From: Drosophila pseudoobscura
Taxonomy: Eukaryota > Arthropoda > Insecta > Diptera > Drosophilidae
NCBI RefSeq assembly: GCF_009870125.1
Contig: NC_046681.1
Span: forward strand, 24,078,001-24,142,000
Reading direction: 5' to 3'
Length of the DNA: 64,000 nt
The translations under genes and the position numbers were made by a program. The notes beneath the pieces are model-generated. The model did not search any database, was not told the DNA's origin, and worked only from the letters and a program-made list of their open reading frames with translations. Within the stretch, counting starts at the first letter, position 1. Each line of letters starts with the position of its first letter. Positions 1-12,618 of this stretch are shown here, piece after piece.

Positions 1-892
1 ATAGATGCTCGAGAAGAAGACCGTCAACTATTTCCGGTTTTTATTTGCATTGGCAAAGAAAAAGCTTTCCGTACTGTGGGATTTGCTTAAGCCATTAGCA
101 CACAACCAGCGAAGGTGTGAAATCCAGTCCAAGACAGCAGATCGACCGCACGAGTGATTGATGAATCGATGGCTTGACAGATGGATGGATGGATGGATAG
201 ATGGATAGATAGGTTTGGCTGACAAGACATGACAAAATGAGACATCAGTCACAGTTTAATAACTGCATATATCGAACGTCAGTGTTTGCGGGCTCAATCT
301 AATCGTTCCAATTGATAGTCGGCACACACAAATGTGTCAGTGTACGCGCATATGCATATGTAAGTATGTACATATGTATATAATGTATGGGCATACCCTA
401 TCACCTATCCAACGTGCCGCAGCTGATTAGAATTACCCTTCAGCGTCAGGCAAAAGCAGAGAGCAAAAAGCGAAAAGCGAAAAGCTCGCGACATAAATTT
501 TCGGTCGAAGCTTTTTCTGCCTTTGCCGCCCCATTGATAAGATTTTCTATACATTTTTTGTTTGTTTCTGTGTCGTGTGTGGGCCCGTGGCTGGCAATAG
601 CAAAGCGGTATTCAATAAGCGACGGAGCGTCTCCACGGGTACAATATCAAGGTAGAAAACAGAGAAAAAACCGGCACGAGTGTCGCGAATTTGTTGCTAA
701 TAATTGGTGGGGTCATAAACAGACGATAGGCGTGTGGGCTTGATAAGAAAGCAAAACCTAAACACCTGGCCGAAAGTAGTTTCCTCTGAACCAGAGGTGA
801 ATCACCAAATAAATTGACAGCGACAGCAGCAGCAGCAGAAATAAAACAATTGTTGCGACGGGTAGCCGACGATAAAGTTGCTGAATGGTTGA
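1..892. other. Non-coding upstream or intronic DNA
   Basis: No convincing coding region is visible. The open frame at 387–743 has no codon or family character. The stretch has simple ATG/CATA-rich sequence around 340–390 and a GATG/GATA microsatellite at about 178–213. A pyrimidine tract followed by a good 3' splice site at 936–937 lies just inside the next gene's open frame. This DNA may therefore be an intron of the Aster-like gene whose first exons lie outside the window. Confidence 0.6.
178..213. repeat. GGAT/GATA tetranucleotide microsatellite
   Basis: Repeats of GATG grade into GATA units. It is a simple-sequence repeat with no visible gene context. Confidence 0.8.
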
Positions 893-3800
893 ATGGAAAT
901 TTTAATGGTAATGGATCAACTCTCCCTTTCCCTGCAGGACACCGCACAGAACAAGCTAAGCAACGAGCTGACGCTGCATGAGTTGAGCATTTTGCGCGTT
1001 GACCGAGCCACCGCCGATCCACAGGTGAGCAGCAGCTCCAACTCCAACGAGAAGTCAGCCAAGCCCTCGAGGCTGTCGGAGCGGGCCAAAAAGAAGTCCT
1101 GGTACAACGTCATTTATCCCAACTACAAGTCCCGAGCCGGCGACTTTAAGAAGCTCTTCAAGGACGTGCCAAACGATGAGCGACTGATTGTGGGTAGGTC
1201 ACACTACACTGGGGGCTACACCCACACACTCGACTCGAATCAATTTAAAATTCAATTTATTCGTAGATTACTCGTGCGCCCTGCAACGGGATATATTGGT
1301 CCAGGGCCGTCTGTATGTCTCACAGAACTACGTTTGCTTCCATGCCAACATCTTCAGCTGGGAGACCTATGTGAGCATCAAGTGGAAGGATGTGACGGCC
1401 ATAACCAAAGAGAAGACCGCCTTGGTGATACCCAATGCGATATCGATAGCCACTAGCAAGGACAAGTACTTCTTTGCCACATTCACATCGCGCGACAAGT
1501 CCTTCTTGATGCTCTTCCGTGTCTGGCAGAACACGTTGATGAACAAGCAATTCTCGCCGCAAGAGATTTGGAAATACGTCCACAACTGCTATGGCGAAGA
1601 GCTTGGCCTGACCACCGACGACGAGGACTATATTGATCCCACACTGCATAAGGATACGGAGACCGATGTGGAGTTTCAAACCGCCATTGATGACGACCAA
1701 TCGAATCAGTCGCAGCAACAACTACAGCAGCCCCAGCAGCGCCTAAGCGGCAACAGCAGTGCCAGCAGCGGCGGCAGCGGCCGGGCAGCAGAACCACGCA
1801 AATCAAAAACGAAATATTTCTTCAACTCTTCAAAATCTTCGAATTCAGCCAACGCCTCGGCCAGTGGCTCGGACAACAACAAAGACAGTAACCGAAAGCT
1901 GAGCAAGAAGATGAAACAGAATGCCAAAGAGCTCACGCTGAGCTCCGTGAAGCCAGCGGAGCAGTCGGTGGGCGTCACCATGATGAATTTACCCGGCAGC
2001 GCCGGCAGCAGCAACAGGAACAGCACAGAAAGTTCAGCCGCCACAGCAGCAGCAGCTTCGACTAACAATACAAACAACAGCAGCATCAGCCTGACGACCA
2101 CAGCCAGTGGCAGTGATAAGAAGAGCGCGGAAAAGAAGATCAGTACGAGTTCCAACTCGGGAGCAGCAGCAGCAGCGGCGGCAGCAGCAGCAACAGCAGC
2201 CGCCGCCTCGCTATCGGCCGCGGCAGAGGCTAAGCAAGTGGCAACGTTGGAAAGCAAGCGAAAGATGAGCAAAAATCATCGGCAACGCGAAGCAGAATTG
2301 GTCGGCAAGAATGCCGAAGAGCAGGCACCCACAGATGTCTCGGATTCGTCCGATTCCGAGGAGAATAATGTGCCGTAAGTGTGGGGAGTGAACTCACTAG
2401 TGCAGCTATTAATCTTGTTGAAATCTTTCACAGATTCGTGGCCACCACCGAGTGCACGTCGACGCACGAGGGCCGACAAATTGTCCACACCATTCTGCCC
2501 ATCAGCGTGGACACGCTATTCAATTTGCTGTTCACAAAATCAAAATTCGTAACGGACTTCCATGCCATGCGCAAATCAACGGACTTGGTCATGGGCGAAT
2601 GGACCAAGAACGAGGAGGGTCTCAGTGTGCGCGTTGTCAATGTCACCGTACAATTGGCCGCCTCTGTGGGACCCAAGACCTCAAAGGTACACTCATGCGC
2701 TTAAGGGAAAGAAGGAAACAAATGAATTGATTGTTTTTGTAGGTAACCGAATACCAGACGATGAGGCCATGCAGCAAGCCTGGGGAACTGTATTCCATAG
2801 ACATAAATAGTGTTAATGCAGGCATTCCATATGCGGATAGCTTCAGTGTGCTCATACATTTTTGTTTGGCCAGGTATGACGCCTTTAAAGACAGTGCAGT
2901 GTGCATTAATATTAATATTCCTTTACTATAGAACTGTCGATGATCACACCATGCTGTCGATTCATACCCAAATCAAGTATAAGAAATCGATTTGGGGCGT
3001 TGTCAAGGGATTCATCGAGAAGAATACGTGGGCGGGTGTTGAGGATTTCTTTGGCGCTCAGTTGCATGCCCTCCAGAGCGAGACGTGTATACCGCCTGCC
3101 AAGGGCAAGGGACGGAGGCCGAGGCGTGGTAAGCATTTAGATGTAAGCAATAACAAACAATTAACAATGCAACAACCACAACAACAACAAGAACAACAGC
3201 AACAATGCAAAGCATAATCTTTAATTCTATACAAAAATATGGAATAGTATAGTCTATTCCATATGTATTCTATATATTTACACTGCCAATGCCAATTGCC
3301 ATTTGCCATTGCCATTGCCATTGCTTCTTCTAACCACACACACAAAAAAAACCACTCACGCATGCATACCAATCATTCCAACAACTGCTACAACAAAACC
3401 TCCAACGAAAACCCAATTCCAATATGCAAAAGCTACAACAAGCTACAAACAACATACACCACAACAGGCATAAATCAACAATCAACAACAACGAAAACAG
3501 CAACAGCAGGGACGACAGCTGTAGCAACAGACTCGACAGCTGTAACCGAAACAGGAACAGCCACCAGCACGGACAATGACAGCATACGAGAGCCATCACG
3601 ACATCATTACCATCATCATCATCAGTCGGAACAACATGAGCATCATCAGCACCAGCACCTGCACATGCACCACCATCACCATCATCATCACAGTACCTCC
3701 AGTAGCCAACAGCCACCGCATCAGCATCAGCATCCGCACAATCAAAGGCAGCCGCATCATCATCAGCACTTGCATCATCATCATCAGCATTCGCAGCAGC

Positions 3801-5682
3801 CACTGTGGCACCATCGTAAGGCCATATTTCAGTCGAGTAAAGGTACACACAGCCAGTGACAGCTATGTAGAATAATGGGAAGCCATTGCCAGAGGAGTAG
3901 GTATTATTTGTGTGTTTTTGAAGAGTTAAAGCTTTCCTTTAATCATTCTATGTTATAAATAATTTCTTTGTAAGCCTATCTCCGATTTCCGTTTGAAATG
4001 GAGCTGTGCCATAAATGCTGTCCAGCTTATCAGAGCAATATTGCCGCAGGTGTTGTTATCAGTGGCAAGTGAATGCAGGTGTCGGAACATATGGTGTGTT
4101 CTAAATCTTTGCACGTGCCATGGATTTTAATTGCAAAGATTTGAATGCCAATCTAATCTCCACAAATCAACCAATTCGAACAATGTACACACCTGTGGCA
4201 CCTGTCTCGGCATTGAGTAATGACTCAACTCATAGAATGCACATGACATGATAAAGATTTAGCATAAGATTGGGGCAGGGCACACTTGTGTGGTCAGCAG
4301 AGGGCAGGCCTTTTGACAACAACAACCAAATCTTTATCTGTGACTCGCGAGTCAATTCTCTGGCATTTTCATTTGGAGCTCGAGTCCGTGAGTCACTGTT
4401 TCGCGTCATGAACACGCAACTTATGTTGTCAGACATTTTCTTTTGCAGAATTCGCTTGTGCGGTTCGAGCATTCAATAATGTTGTAGGATTTCATAGCAG
4501 AAACTTTATATTAGCCTTTAAATCTGTAGGACTTCTCGAGTACCAACCACATTTTCATCAAATGGTCCCTCCCTTTTTCGCGAATGCTTTCTGCAATCAT
4601 TCCAGACAACATTTTTTCAACTTTTTATATGCTTACTCTTTTGCATTCCTATATTATAATTCTCTTTGATAACCACTTCTCTTGCTGGCAATTGCTGAGA
4701 CCCCATATCGAACTTATTCCTGTACCGATTTGCTTTGTTATTGCAGTTTAATTTTATTGATAGTTCTCTCGATTTTATGTTGTATCTCAATTGTTGTGTT
4801 TCTGTTGCCTCGCCATACCTCAGCATACATATGCGTGCACCTGATTCTAGCTCATATTTATTTTGGATTATGCTTTCAAATGATTTGATTTCTAACCGTG
4901 CCATTTGCCATTCCTCTCTCTGCGCTCGTCCCTTCTCCACAGGTACCGCCACACAAATACGCAGCTTGGAGGAAGCAGCTGGCGGCGGCAGCGGCACGGC
5001 ACAAACTGGTATTAGCGATACACTGCTGGAGTCACATTTACTGTCTGGTGGCGGCGTCGCCGGGTCGGGGTCCGTTGGGGCCGCCTCGGGACATGCTCTG
5101 CTGCACGAGCACGGCAAGTTGCAACAGTTGTCGGGCCTGCAGCAGCAGCATCACCACCAGCAACAGCATTTGCAGAAGCACCTTGGCGGCGTCGATCTCG
5201 GCGGCGTTGGCAGCCTGCCACTGGCCCTGGGCCAGGGACAGGGACACAGATTCCTCAAACACAAGGGCTTGTCATTGTTTGTTATACTGTTGCTGTGCTT
5301 GATGCTGGCATTAAATGTGATATTATTACTTAAGCTCTGGAAGCTGGAGGAACGGATTGACGTGGATCTCAGTCGACGGGCGCGCTTCCCCAGTTTGGCG
5401 GCCTTAAAGTGAGTATCGAGGCCATTCCATTTGTAGAACAGCTCCTCTTAACACTCAATTTCTATTCGATTCACAAGGGAACTTCCCAACACAAATGAGG
5501 AATGGCTGGAGCTGTTGCGTCAGCAGGAGCAATCGCATGAGGGCGAGCTGCGCAAATGGCAGCAAGTGCTGCAAACTGCCATCGAGTTGCTGAAAAAGGT
5601 GAGCATTGTCTGCGAAAAGATCTACAACGATGACCAGCTGCGTCAGAGCATTGAGTCGATGTCAATGCACACTGAATTTTAA
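893..5682 (+). CDS. CG34394: Aster/GRAMD1-type sterol-transfer protein (GRAM + VASt + TM)
   Basis: Seven coding exons join in one open frame: 893–1193, 1267–2374, 2434–2686, 2743–2873, 2932–3128, 4943–5408, 5478–5682 (886 residues). The GRAM domain (about residues 70–190) carries the family's YVCFHANIF and KWKDVTAI segments. A Ser/Gln/Ala-rich linker follows, then a VASt/Aster domain (about 470–660, with VTEYQTMRPCSKPGELYSI and WAGVEDFF). A Gly/Gln/His-rich stretch precedes one hydrophobic helix (about 775–800, FVILLLCLMLALNVILLL) and a charged C-terminus. Family knowledge: Asters sit in the ER at plasma-membrane contacts and move sterol. The start is uncertain: ATG 893 lies just before a strong 3' splice site (pyrimidine tract and CAG ending at 937), so the true first coding exon may begin at 938 and continue from an exon outside the window. 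The gene name rests on recall of this being the only fly Aster. Confidence 0.9.
3531..3842 (+). other. Possible His-rich cassette exon of the Aster-like gene
   Basis: Inside the 1.8 kb intron 3129–4942 a long + frame encodes a Thr/Ser-rich then very His-rich stretch (His runs of up to eight). It ends at a good donor (AAAG then GTACAC at 3843). The exon before (ending 3128) and this frame both end after codon base 1. An acceptor at 3529–3530 would give a 312-nt exon, a multiple of three, that joins in frame on both sides. Reading through the 3128 donor instead gives a short Gln-rich tail with a stop at 3215–3217. Acceptor choice is ambiguous and the stretch could be intronic simple sequence. 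Confidence 0.35.
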
Positions 5683-5837
5683 GCATCTCATTAAAATGTG
5701 AAAACAACTACAACAGCAACCACGACCACAGCAGCACACCAACAGCAGCAAACAGCAAGCGACAACTAATTGTAACTGAAAACACTCAAACACTCACACA
5801 CAAAACACACACACACACACCAATACATGTATACATG

Positions 5838-6631
5838 CAGTGCGTTTCAAAGCGATAAGGCAGTTTTGGGAGTAGATAAACCCAGAAAACAGTGTTTGCT
5901 CAGAGTTCTTCTAGGAATTTTTGTTATATTTATTGGCTCCAGCTATCGTTCCTTATAGTTTCCTTATCACATAAAAATTCTCCTAAAACGCATGGAAATA
6001 CCATACCGCTCAGAGACTAGGGATTACAAATGTGGACTATAATTCCGTGCTTCAGTGGTCAAGCTTTCGGGCAAGATTGCTGAATTGCCGAATGCTGCAG
6101 ACACGAACTTGAAACCGAAACCTGGCGAACCGTGTAGGCGATCCCGTAGACTAAGGGCGAAATATTGTTAGAGGAAGCTCCAGGCGAAAGGATGATGCCA
6201 AAAACTGTCGTCACCAGAAGCCGAAAGCGGATGTGATGCTTTCGCCAAAAGCTTTTGCACCGAGTAGGTGATGCCGAAAACTGTCGCAACGAGTAGGACA
6301 CGCCGAAGTTTGATGGCGAGTAGAGGCAGCAGAAGAACAGCTGGAAACAGTTCATTTTCTTTAGCTAGCCTTATTCAATTCAATAATATCCTCATAGCTT
6401 CCATTCTGATCAGAAATTGACACAGTTCGAAGATAGATTCCCATGATGTATTCGAAAGCAGTCACTTTGGCTTAGATATCCATATTTAAATAGATTATAT
6501 CATCCTTTACTACTTTATAAGTCGTATATATAAAACAGACAACTTTTTTGCGTACGAAATCTCCACCTGCTCGAAAATTCCGAGTGAAATCTAATTGAAA
6601 ATTGTTTGCCTTAACGTAGTGAAACGCACTG
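5838..6631. mobile_element. Non-autonomous DNA transposon with ~25-bp terminal inverted repeats
   Basis: CAGTGCGTTTCA begins at 5838 and its exact complement ends at 6631. The pairing extends over about 25 bp with four mismatches (both ends continue to TAAGGCA). The 794-bp body has no transposase frame. It contains an internal repeat: GATGCC followed by AAAACTGTCG at 6194 and again at 6270, a 76-nt period. The right flank is TA and the left flank is TG, so a TA target duplication (Tc1/mariner style) would need one mutation. I cannot name the family. A third copy of the terminus occurs at 35099. Confidence 0.7.
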
Positions 6632-8139
6632 TACTAGCGGGCATTTGTAACTGATCTCTTAGTTAGAAAGACGTAAAAACTTAAACAATATTGTTGCATG
6701 TTCTCCTTTTCTCTGTTCAAGAAGCGTTTACTCTGGTGCAGACTGATGTGGAAACATCGGCAACATAAACCCAATGAATCTTCCACCTAAATTGCAACCA
6801 GAGTAGACGACTCTTTAGCTCTAGGTTTTTGTATTCCATAGACCCAAAAAGAAACCCAAGGCGAACACAATATGTTAAATGTTCGACTGAGACGCGAATG
6901 AAATGTAATGCATAATCAAACCCCCATTTTGTGCTGTCCAAATCAAATCAAACAAAATTCACCAAAATTCAGAAATTCAAAAGTTCAGAAAGATGAAAAA
7001 TGTATCAAAATTCTGAGACAAACTCACACTCAAAATTCGTTAATTTTTGTAAGTAAATTTTGGTTTATTTCTTAAATGTTCTCCTCTGTTAAACCCTCTG
7101 GGAATTCACTCTTTTACTTCTGCTACTAACCACGACTAACCCTTTTGTGTTCACTAATCCTGTAATTTGATTATTTCCGCATGGAATGAGATTTAGGTTC
7201 TCCATGCATTTTTCTTCTATTCTTTTAACCTGCTCACCCAAACGTTTTTGTTTTTCAGACTGAAAAAACTTTGGCTGAGGTCATTGTACGCTAGCTGCAA
7301 AAAAATATCAAAGCAAAGCTATGCTAAATTTGTGGTGCATCTAAAATTAATCCAATCCAATTGTCTTCGACACAAGCAAGCAAAAGACCCACAGCACAGT
7401 CTTGGGCCCAAAGCAAAGCCACCAAAAAAAAAACAAAAATCTGAAATTGAATTTAAAATTCAACTAAAATTTAGTCACAAATCCCCCCACACATTCACCC
7501 ACGAAACCCATACCCATACACATGAAACACATATGAAAATCCTCCCCGCAAAATTCGGCATTTCTACATATTTATGTCCTAGTCTCTAAGTGAAGAAGAA
7601 AATGTGTAATTTAAGGTATAAGTAGCTGCATTTTAGTTAGGATTAGAGCAATTGTTTATCGTTTTTTATTAACTGCATTTACGTTTGGCACCTGTTCGTT
7701 TGGCTTTGCTTTAGACAAATGTATCTACAAATTCCTCAAGTATTTCATATCTCAGAACATACCAAAAAAAAAAGAAAAAAGGAAAGAAAAACCACAAGCA
7801 AGAGGGCGTGCCCTGAATTTTTGTTTTAGAAAATTCATTAAGATGTCGAGCAAGCGCAAAACAGTAACAAAAAAATAATAATATATATAACGATTGCCAG
7901 GTCTTTGGCTAGGGGGAAATTTGATAAAAACGATTATACAAAATGTTTACTGTGTACAATATTTTTGTAACAACCAATCGAAACAATTGTGAGCAATTCT
8001 TTCGTTCTTTTTGTATAACTCCCCAAACCCCCCCTCCTTTTTGGCGCCCGTTTACAGTCGAACCCGATACAGAACCGACACTTCAAACAAACTCAATCTA
8101 CAATGCTAAGCGCGTTGAGACCCAGAGATAATGGCATGC

Positions 8140-8200
8140 TCTATATATACACTATATATATGTATAAATATATATATATTTCGATATATATATATATAGC
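8140..8200. repeat. TA-rich simple repeat
   Basis: Imperfect (TA)n tract interrupted by CAC and TCG. Confidence 0.7.
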
Positions 8201-9162
8201 CAAGTATTGTTAGTTTGTAGTGGTTGCATTTTAACAGAACAAAGCAGAACAGAACGAACATAAGGGAAAAACAAAATGCAAAAAGGCAAACGGCAACAAC
8301 TTGTGCGATTTGCGAATGCTAAATGTTTAAACAGAATTATTTAAGCAAATAGTACATTTAGGTCTAAGCTATGAAAATTTCATCATATTTGTTGGTTAAT
8401 GTCCAACACAAAATCAAAAAAACGAAACTGAAAATAGGCAAGAGAAACAGGAGAACCCCCACAAAAAAAAAATATATAAATTCTTGTCAACTTCATGTGA
8501 GCCTTCGCGAATTTGGCTTAAAAATTGTGTCACAAGTCTTAGTCTTAAAGTTAAATGAAGAAGAATGAAACGAACCCGAATGTTAAGCTGCAGTAATGAA
8601 AATTCTAATTTATTATAAAAACAAATAAATGAAAAATACAAAAAAAAAATAAAACAGAAAATGTTTTCTATATTTCCGATCGATGAAAAGTGGGTCGAAT
8701 AATTCCATTTCCATCCACCCAACATTGCTGGTCGTAGATTTTACTGAAGAAATAATTTTAATGTTTTCAAGAAAGTGTGAACTTGGAAAAATATGAGTAG
8801 AAGAAGACTGAAGGAGCCCCATATCTGTATAGCTTTCGATGCTATAGCTAAAAGACAAATCTGTGAAATCCTCTATGATTTGATAATGTCTAACGGATTG
8901 GTCTTGTTAGTTCTTTCTTGATCTATGTAAGTTATATTGAGTTCTACGCGCTTATACAAATATGTAACTATAAAATTATGTATTATAAAAGAAAATATCA
9001 TAAGGAATAGGATTGGATTAAGTCTGAATGGTATAGGTTTTTCCATACCGGAAGATTTATGAAGGAAATTGGGGGTTTTCCAGCTCTCATAATCTACGAG
9101 ATTGAATGAAGACATAATATTTTTATTTATTTATTTATGGCTTCAAATTTATTTTTATGGAT

Positions 9163-9168
9163 TTTATT
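9163..9168 (-). terminator. Polyadenylation signal AATAAA for the minus-strand gene upstream
   Basis: AATAAA on the minus strand, about 145 nt past the stop at 9312. Other A-rich variants lie nearby. It is the natural 3' end signal for the gene at 9312–10511. Confidence 0.4.
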
Positions 9169-9311
9169 TGCTTGTCTGTCAATTAACTTTTATAAATTTG
9201 AAAGAAACGATGAATTTGAAAACGATTTCACATGGTACTCCTGTGAAATGCCATGTGAGACCGGAACTTTTGAAACGACTGCAATTTATGTGAATATATC
9301 ACAAAATTCTC

Positions 9312-10511
9312 TCAGAGGCGCCAACGGGGGACACCATTGACAGGAGTCGTTGGAGTCTTGGTTGGGTTGATGAGGCAAACTTTCGACTTGAGGCCCTTCG
9401 GGCGCAACTTGGTCTGAGAAGCCTTTGAGAGGTTTAGCTTTAGTGGTGCAGTAGTCTTGATGCGTGGTTGGTTTCCGCCGCCAGCCTTCCGAGGCGACAT
9501 GGGCATTCGTTGATCTGGAGAGTGGTCGCTCAGGTTGGCCTTTGTTGTCGAGTCTCTTGAGGGCTGAATCATCTTGTTCTTCTTCTTGTAGCGCGTGCTA
9601 GTCAATGACTTTGACGTGCAGGCATTTAAGTTATTTTCCACAACTGAAGAAGCTCTCGAGTTGGTCGTCCCACTGCGAATCCTGGGCGCTATCTTTTGGG
9701 GCAGCTTATTATCGAGCACTTCCTTCTTGGTGGTGGACTGCTGATGCTGCATGACTACGCCCGTCCGCTTTTTGGTCAGATGCGATGCCAAAATATTTGA
9801 TGGCTTCGGCGGTAGCAAGTCCCCATCGGACGAACAGCTCAGATGTTCACTGATACTTTTGCTGATCGCCTTGGATTTATCTCGGATAGTCTCGGCGATC
9901 GGTTCGCTCTCTGGTTGGCTCTTCTGTGGATCGCCTTTACAAGCAAGGAAGATCTTGCGTTCTCGCACCAGGTCGTAGATGGATATGATCGGTGTCCCTG
10001 GAAAGTCAGCCATGCTAGCGAACCAAAGCGTCAAGAAACTTGCAATGCTTTCTGAAAAGGTTTAGTTATTAATACGAGAATAAAATATGTTTTCAAAAAA
10101 TAGACACAGATATATAAGAGTGTTGTACGTACTAAATTTGGCAGTGACTATGTGTGACAATATTACACATTGACCACATCGGCCTACTTCATGTGGAAGG
10201 CAGATTGGTATATCAAAGATTTTTCACTTTGGGTCCTGTGCCAATTGTCAAAGTTGATCTCTTCGTAATGGGAATCGATTTAATACCGAAATGTGTAAGA
10301 ATTAATGTAAAGACCCAATCAACACACCAAATTATGCCGAAAAGCTTGTTATTCTGGTCCTTGAGTCGCTTCTGTAACAAATTTAAATCCTTTATCAGCT
10401 CCTTGATCTGTAAGATAGGAAAATTAGGGAGCAAATGGTGATTTTCGTACCCTAATAGTTGGGGACTCCCTTTTTTATTACTTCTGCTCCTTCATCGAGG
10501 ATAACCGTCAT
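9312..10511 (-). CDS. Unrecognised basic Ser/Lys-rich protein with coiled-coil and hydrophobic segment
   Basis: I do not recognise this protein. Three exons join in frame on the minus strand: 10511–10482, 10407–10287, 10051–9312 (296 residues). Exon 1 starts MTVILDEGAE and ends at a GTAATA donor. Exon 2 follows a good TTACAG acceptor, starts with a heptad-like helix (IKELIKDLNLLQKRLKDQNN) and runs into a hydrophobic stretch (about residues 34–70 with LTLWFASMADF). Its donor GTATTA is weak but gives the phase that keeps the frame open through the CTTTTCAG acceptor. The remaining approximately 220 residues are Lys/Ser/Thr/Pro-rich, strongly basic and probably disordered (SPRKAGGGN, LNLSKASQTKLRPKGLKSK). 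The exon 3 frame is better supported than the two small exons. If those are wrong, the start is the ATG at 10013. It lies between two plus-strand genes and shares no promoter with them. Confidence 0.55.
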
Positions 10512-12151
10512 GAAATGGAAAATTCTACATGATTTTACATGACTTCTACATCAATTTGGTAGTTTATGCTGTCAACGTTGATATTTGGCGGTGCGCCACT
10601 TGAATGTAATATACATGCATTATACATGTACGTCAAATACTTTGGAAATGTAAAATTTTATGTAGACTTCTTCGTCCAAAATAATTAGTTTTTAAAATAA
10701 ATATAGTAAAAAGTTAAATGTACGCCACTAACGCCTATAACAAATTTACAGACCTCATGAAACATCCCTTTGTGTCGTCAATGCTCGTGCTCGAAATTAT
10801 CAAAATTGACAATCACAGACTGAGTATAGACCATATTTTTGAAGATATATTCTTAATTTAAGTAACATTTCCTTTAAAGATATGTTAGCTGATATTGTAT
10901 AGAAGGTCGAATGTCTTGTTATTCCAAAAACCACCAAAACTCTCCACGTTTGTTGGGTAAGCAATTTCAAAAGCCTATTCGCAATCCATTTGAAAATATA
11001 TGAACGGAAGTTCATTATTTGCAATTAAAACACCTTCAAATTGTACTGAAAGACCGAGCAAATTTTTAAAGAAAAACACAACAAATAAAGGCGGATTCTG
11101 GAAAATACTTTGAACCTCAATACAAAAATGGTTTAATGGCCCATATTACAGGTCAAAAGCCCTATAAGATATCCATGTGACGATGGATGACTAACTTCAC
11201 AGAGTTATTGTTTGGTCGACTTTGTGTGGCGCTTTACCGCTCCGCTTTCTTTTGTTGCATTACACAGCTCTCTGGGGCATACTCCGTATCACAAATGCCA
11301 ACCTGACTGATAACAGTTCAAGTTCATTAAACCTCACACGAATCAGGAAAAATTTTGTGAAATAAAGAATAAGTGAATAAGTTCAATAGCGCCTGAAAAA
11401 GGAATGGAGAATGGTACGATTGTAAAAATTACAAATATTTTGATAGAGAAATTATAAAGAAATGGCGGACCTCTAAAGGGGAATTTTATATATTTTTTAC
11501 ATATTAAACTTGGTGAAATGTATACTTTGGGGTTCATCCGCTTTAAAAGTAATCTACTTATAGGATATATAAAATTTTATTGCGTTTTTTTTAACACCTG
11601 TAAGTGTGAATCTGTTAAAGGGATTTTGGATCCAAGAAATAGAGAAAGTGAAGTATAGTAATAATGTTGAAAAGGAGAAACGTTTAATCGAATAATTGAC
11701 TCCAGATTTGGCATTAAAGAAGCATCAGAAAGGGTTGCTTCTCTCGGATTGTATTTTGTTTATTGAAATTTAAGTAAAATTGATTAAAATTATAGCAATT
11801 TGTAAAAGAATTCAAAACTAAATGAGTCGAAATTTTAGTATGCAACAAAGAAACGAAATAAAAACCCAAATTCGCCATTCGCTTAATAAATTTCTTCTAG
11901 AAATTCAATATTTGTTAGGCCCACACACATATGTATACTCTCCCATACATATACAACGAGGAGGGCACGCACGCACGCACTCTCCCAAAAAATAAAAAAA
12001 TTAAGCAAAAAAGAAAGAAGGAAAGAAAATACGAATCTTATCAGCGGTCGCTGCCGCCGCAACAACAAAACAGAGATTCTCAGTACAGTAAACACCTTAA
12101 CCAGAGCGAAAACCAAAAAAACAAGAGACAAGCAGACCGAGGGTCGTTGCA

Positions 12152-12618
12152 TTTGATACCCTAGCTGATTGATCGAGTTATTTAATTTTGATTAAATACG
12201 AATATAGACTCTATATTCTCCACACTCTATACTTTATATTTTGGGGTGACCTGATACTGATTTACGAACATTTTGTAAGTTCTCTAAATCTTAAACTTTT
12301 TAAACGATAGATCAATACTATGACAGGGAATGATAGCAATTTCCTTTTGAGTTCTGATGATCGGAAGAAACAAACAAGTTTATCTACAAGGACGAAGTCT
12401 ACAACCATCGTTCTCGTAGCCATGCGATTCTTTGTCTATAAATAAGAAGGTTCTGTATAGCGTTTAAGCTTCGTAGATATCTTTGTATCTTAAAGATTCA
12501 GGGATCACTTTTTGCATGGCAATCGTTTCCCATGCTGAAGATCACAAGTCCATTTCTGGTCTGAACTGGACTGCTCAGATCTACCCAAGTGACGAATACC
12601 TTTAAAGAGGGTATCAAA
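12152..12618. mobile_element. Probable short interspersed element with 11-bp inverted ends
   Basis: TTTGATACCCT at 12152–12162 and its exact reverse complement at 12608–12618 bound 467 bp without coding capacity. Similar ends occur at 39175. They resemble the GGTAT hairpins of DINE-1/INE-1 Helentron-type repeats of Drosophila. No target duplication was established. Confidence 0.45.

Larger units (their letters stand above)
5683..9311. other. 3' flank / probable 3' UTR of the Aster-like gene
   Basis: An AT-rich region of 3.6 kb without a credible gene. ATTAAA lies at about 5690 and AATAAA at about 8623, so a short and a long 3' UTR are both possible. A (CA)n tract lies near 5800–5820, an inverted-repeat element at 5838–6631 and a TA-rich simple repeat at about 8140–8200. 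Open frames such as 7248–7589 lack an ATG context and look like Lys/His-rich translations of A-rich DNA. Confidence 0.5.

Noticed and set aside
387-743. 118-residue plus-strand open frame
   Set aside because: No codon bias or family similarity, and it overlaps an unrelated minus-strand frame. More likely intron or upstream DNA.
3330-3848. 172-residue Asp/Ala-rich minus-strand frame
   Set aside because: Mirror image of the CAT/CAC-rich (His) repeats on the plus strand.
7248-7589. 113-residue Lys/His-rich plus-strand frame
   Set aside because: Translation of A-rich and CA-repeat DNA in the 3' flank, with no usable start and no splice context.
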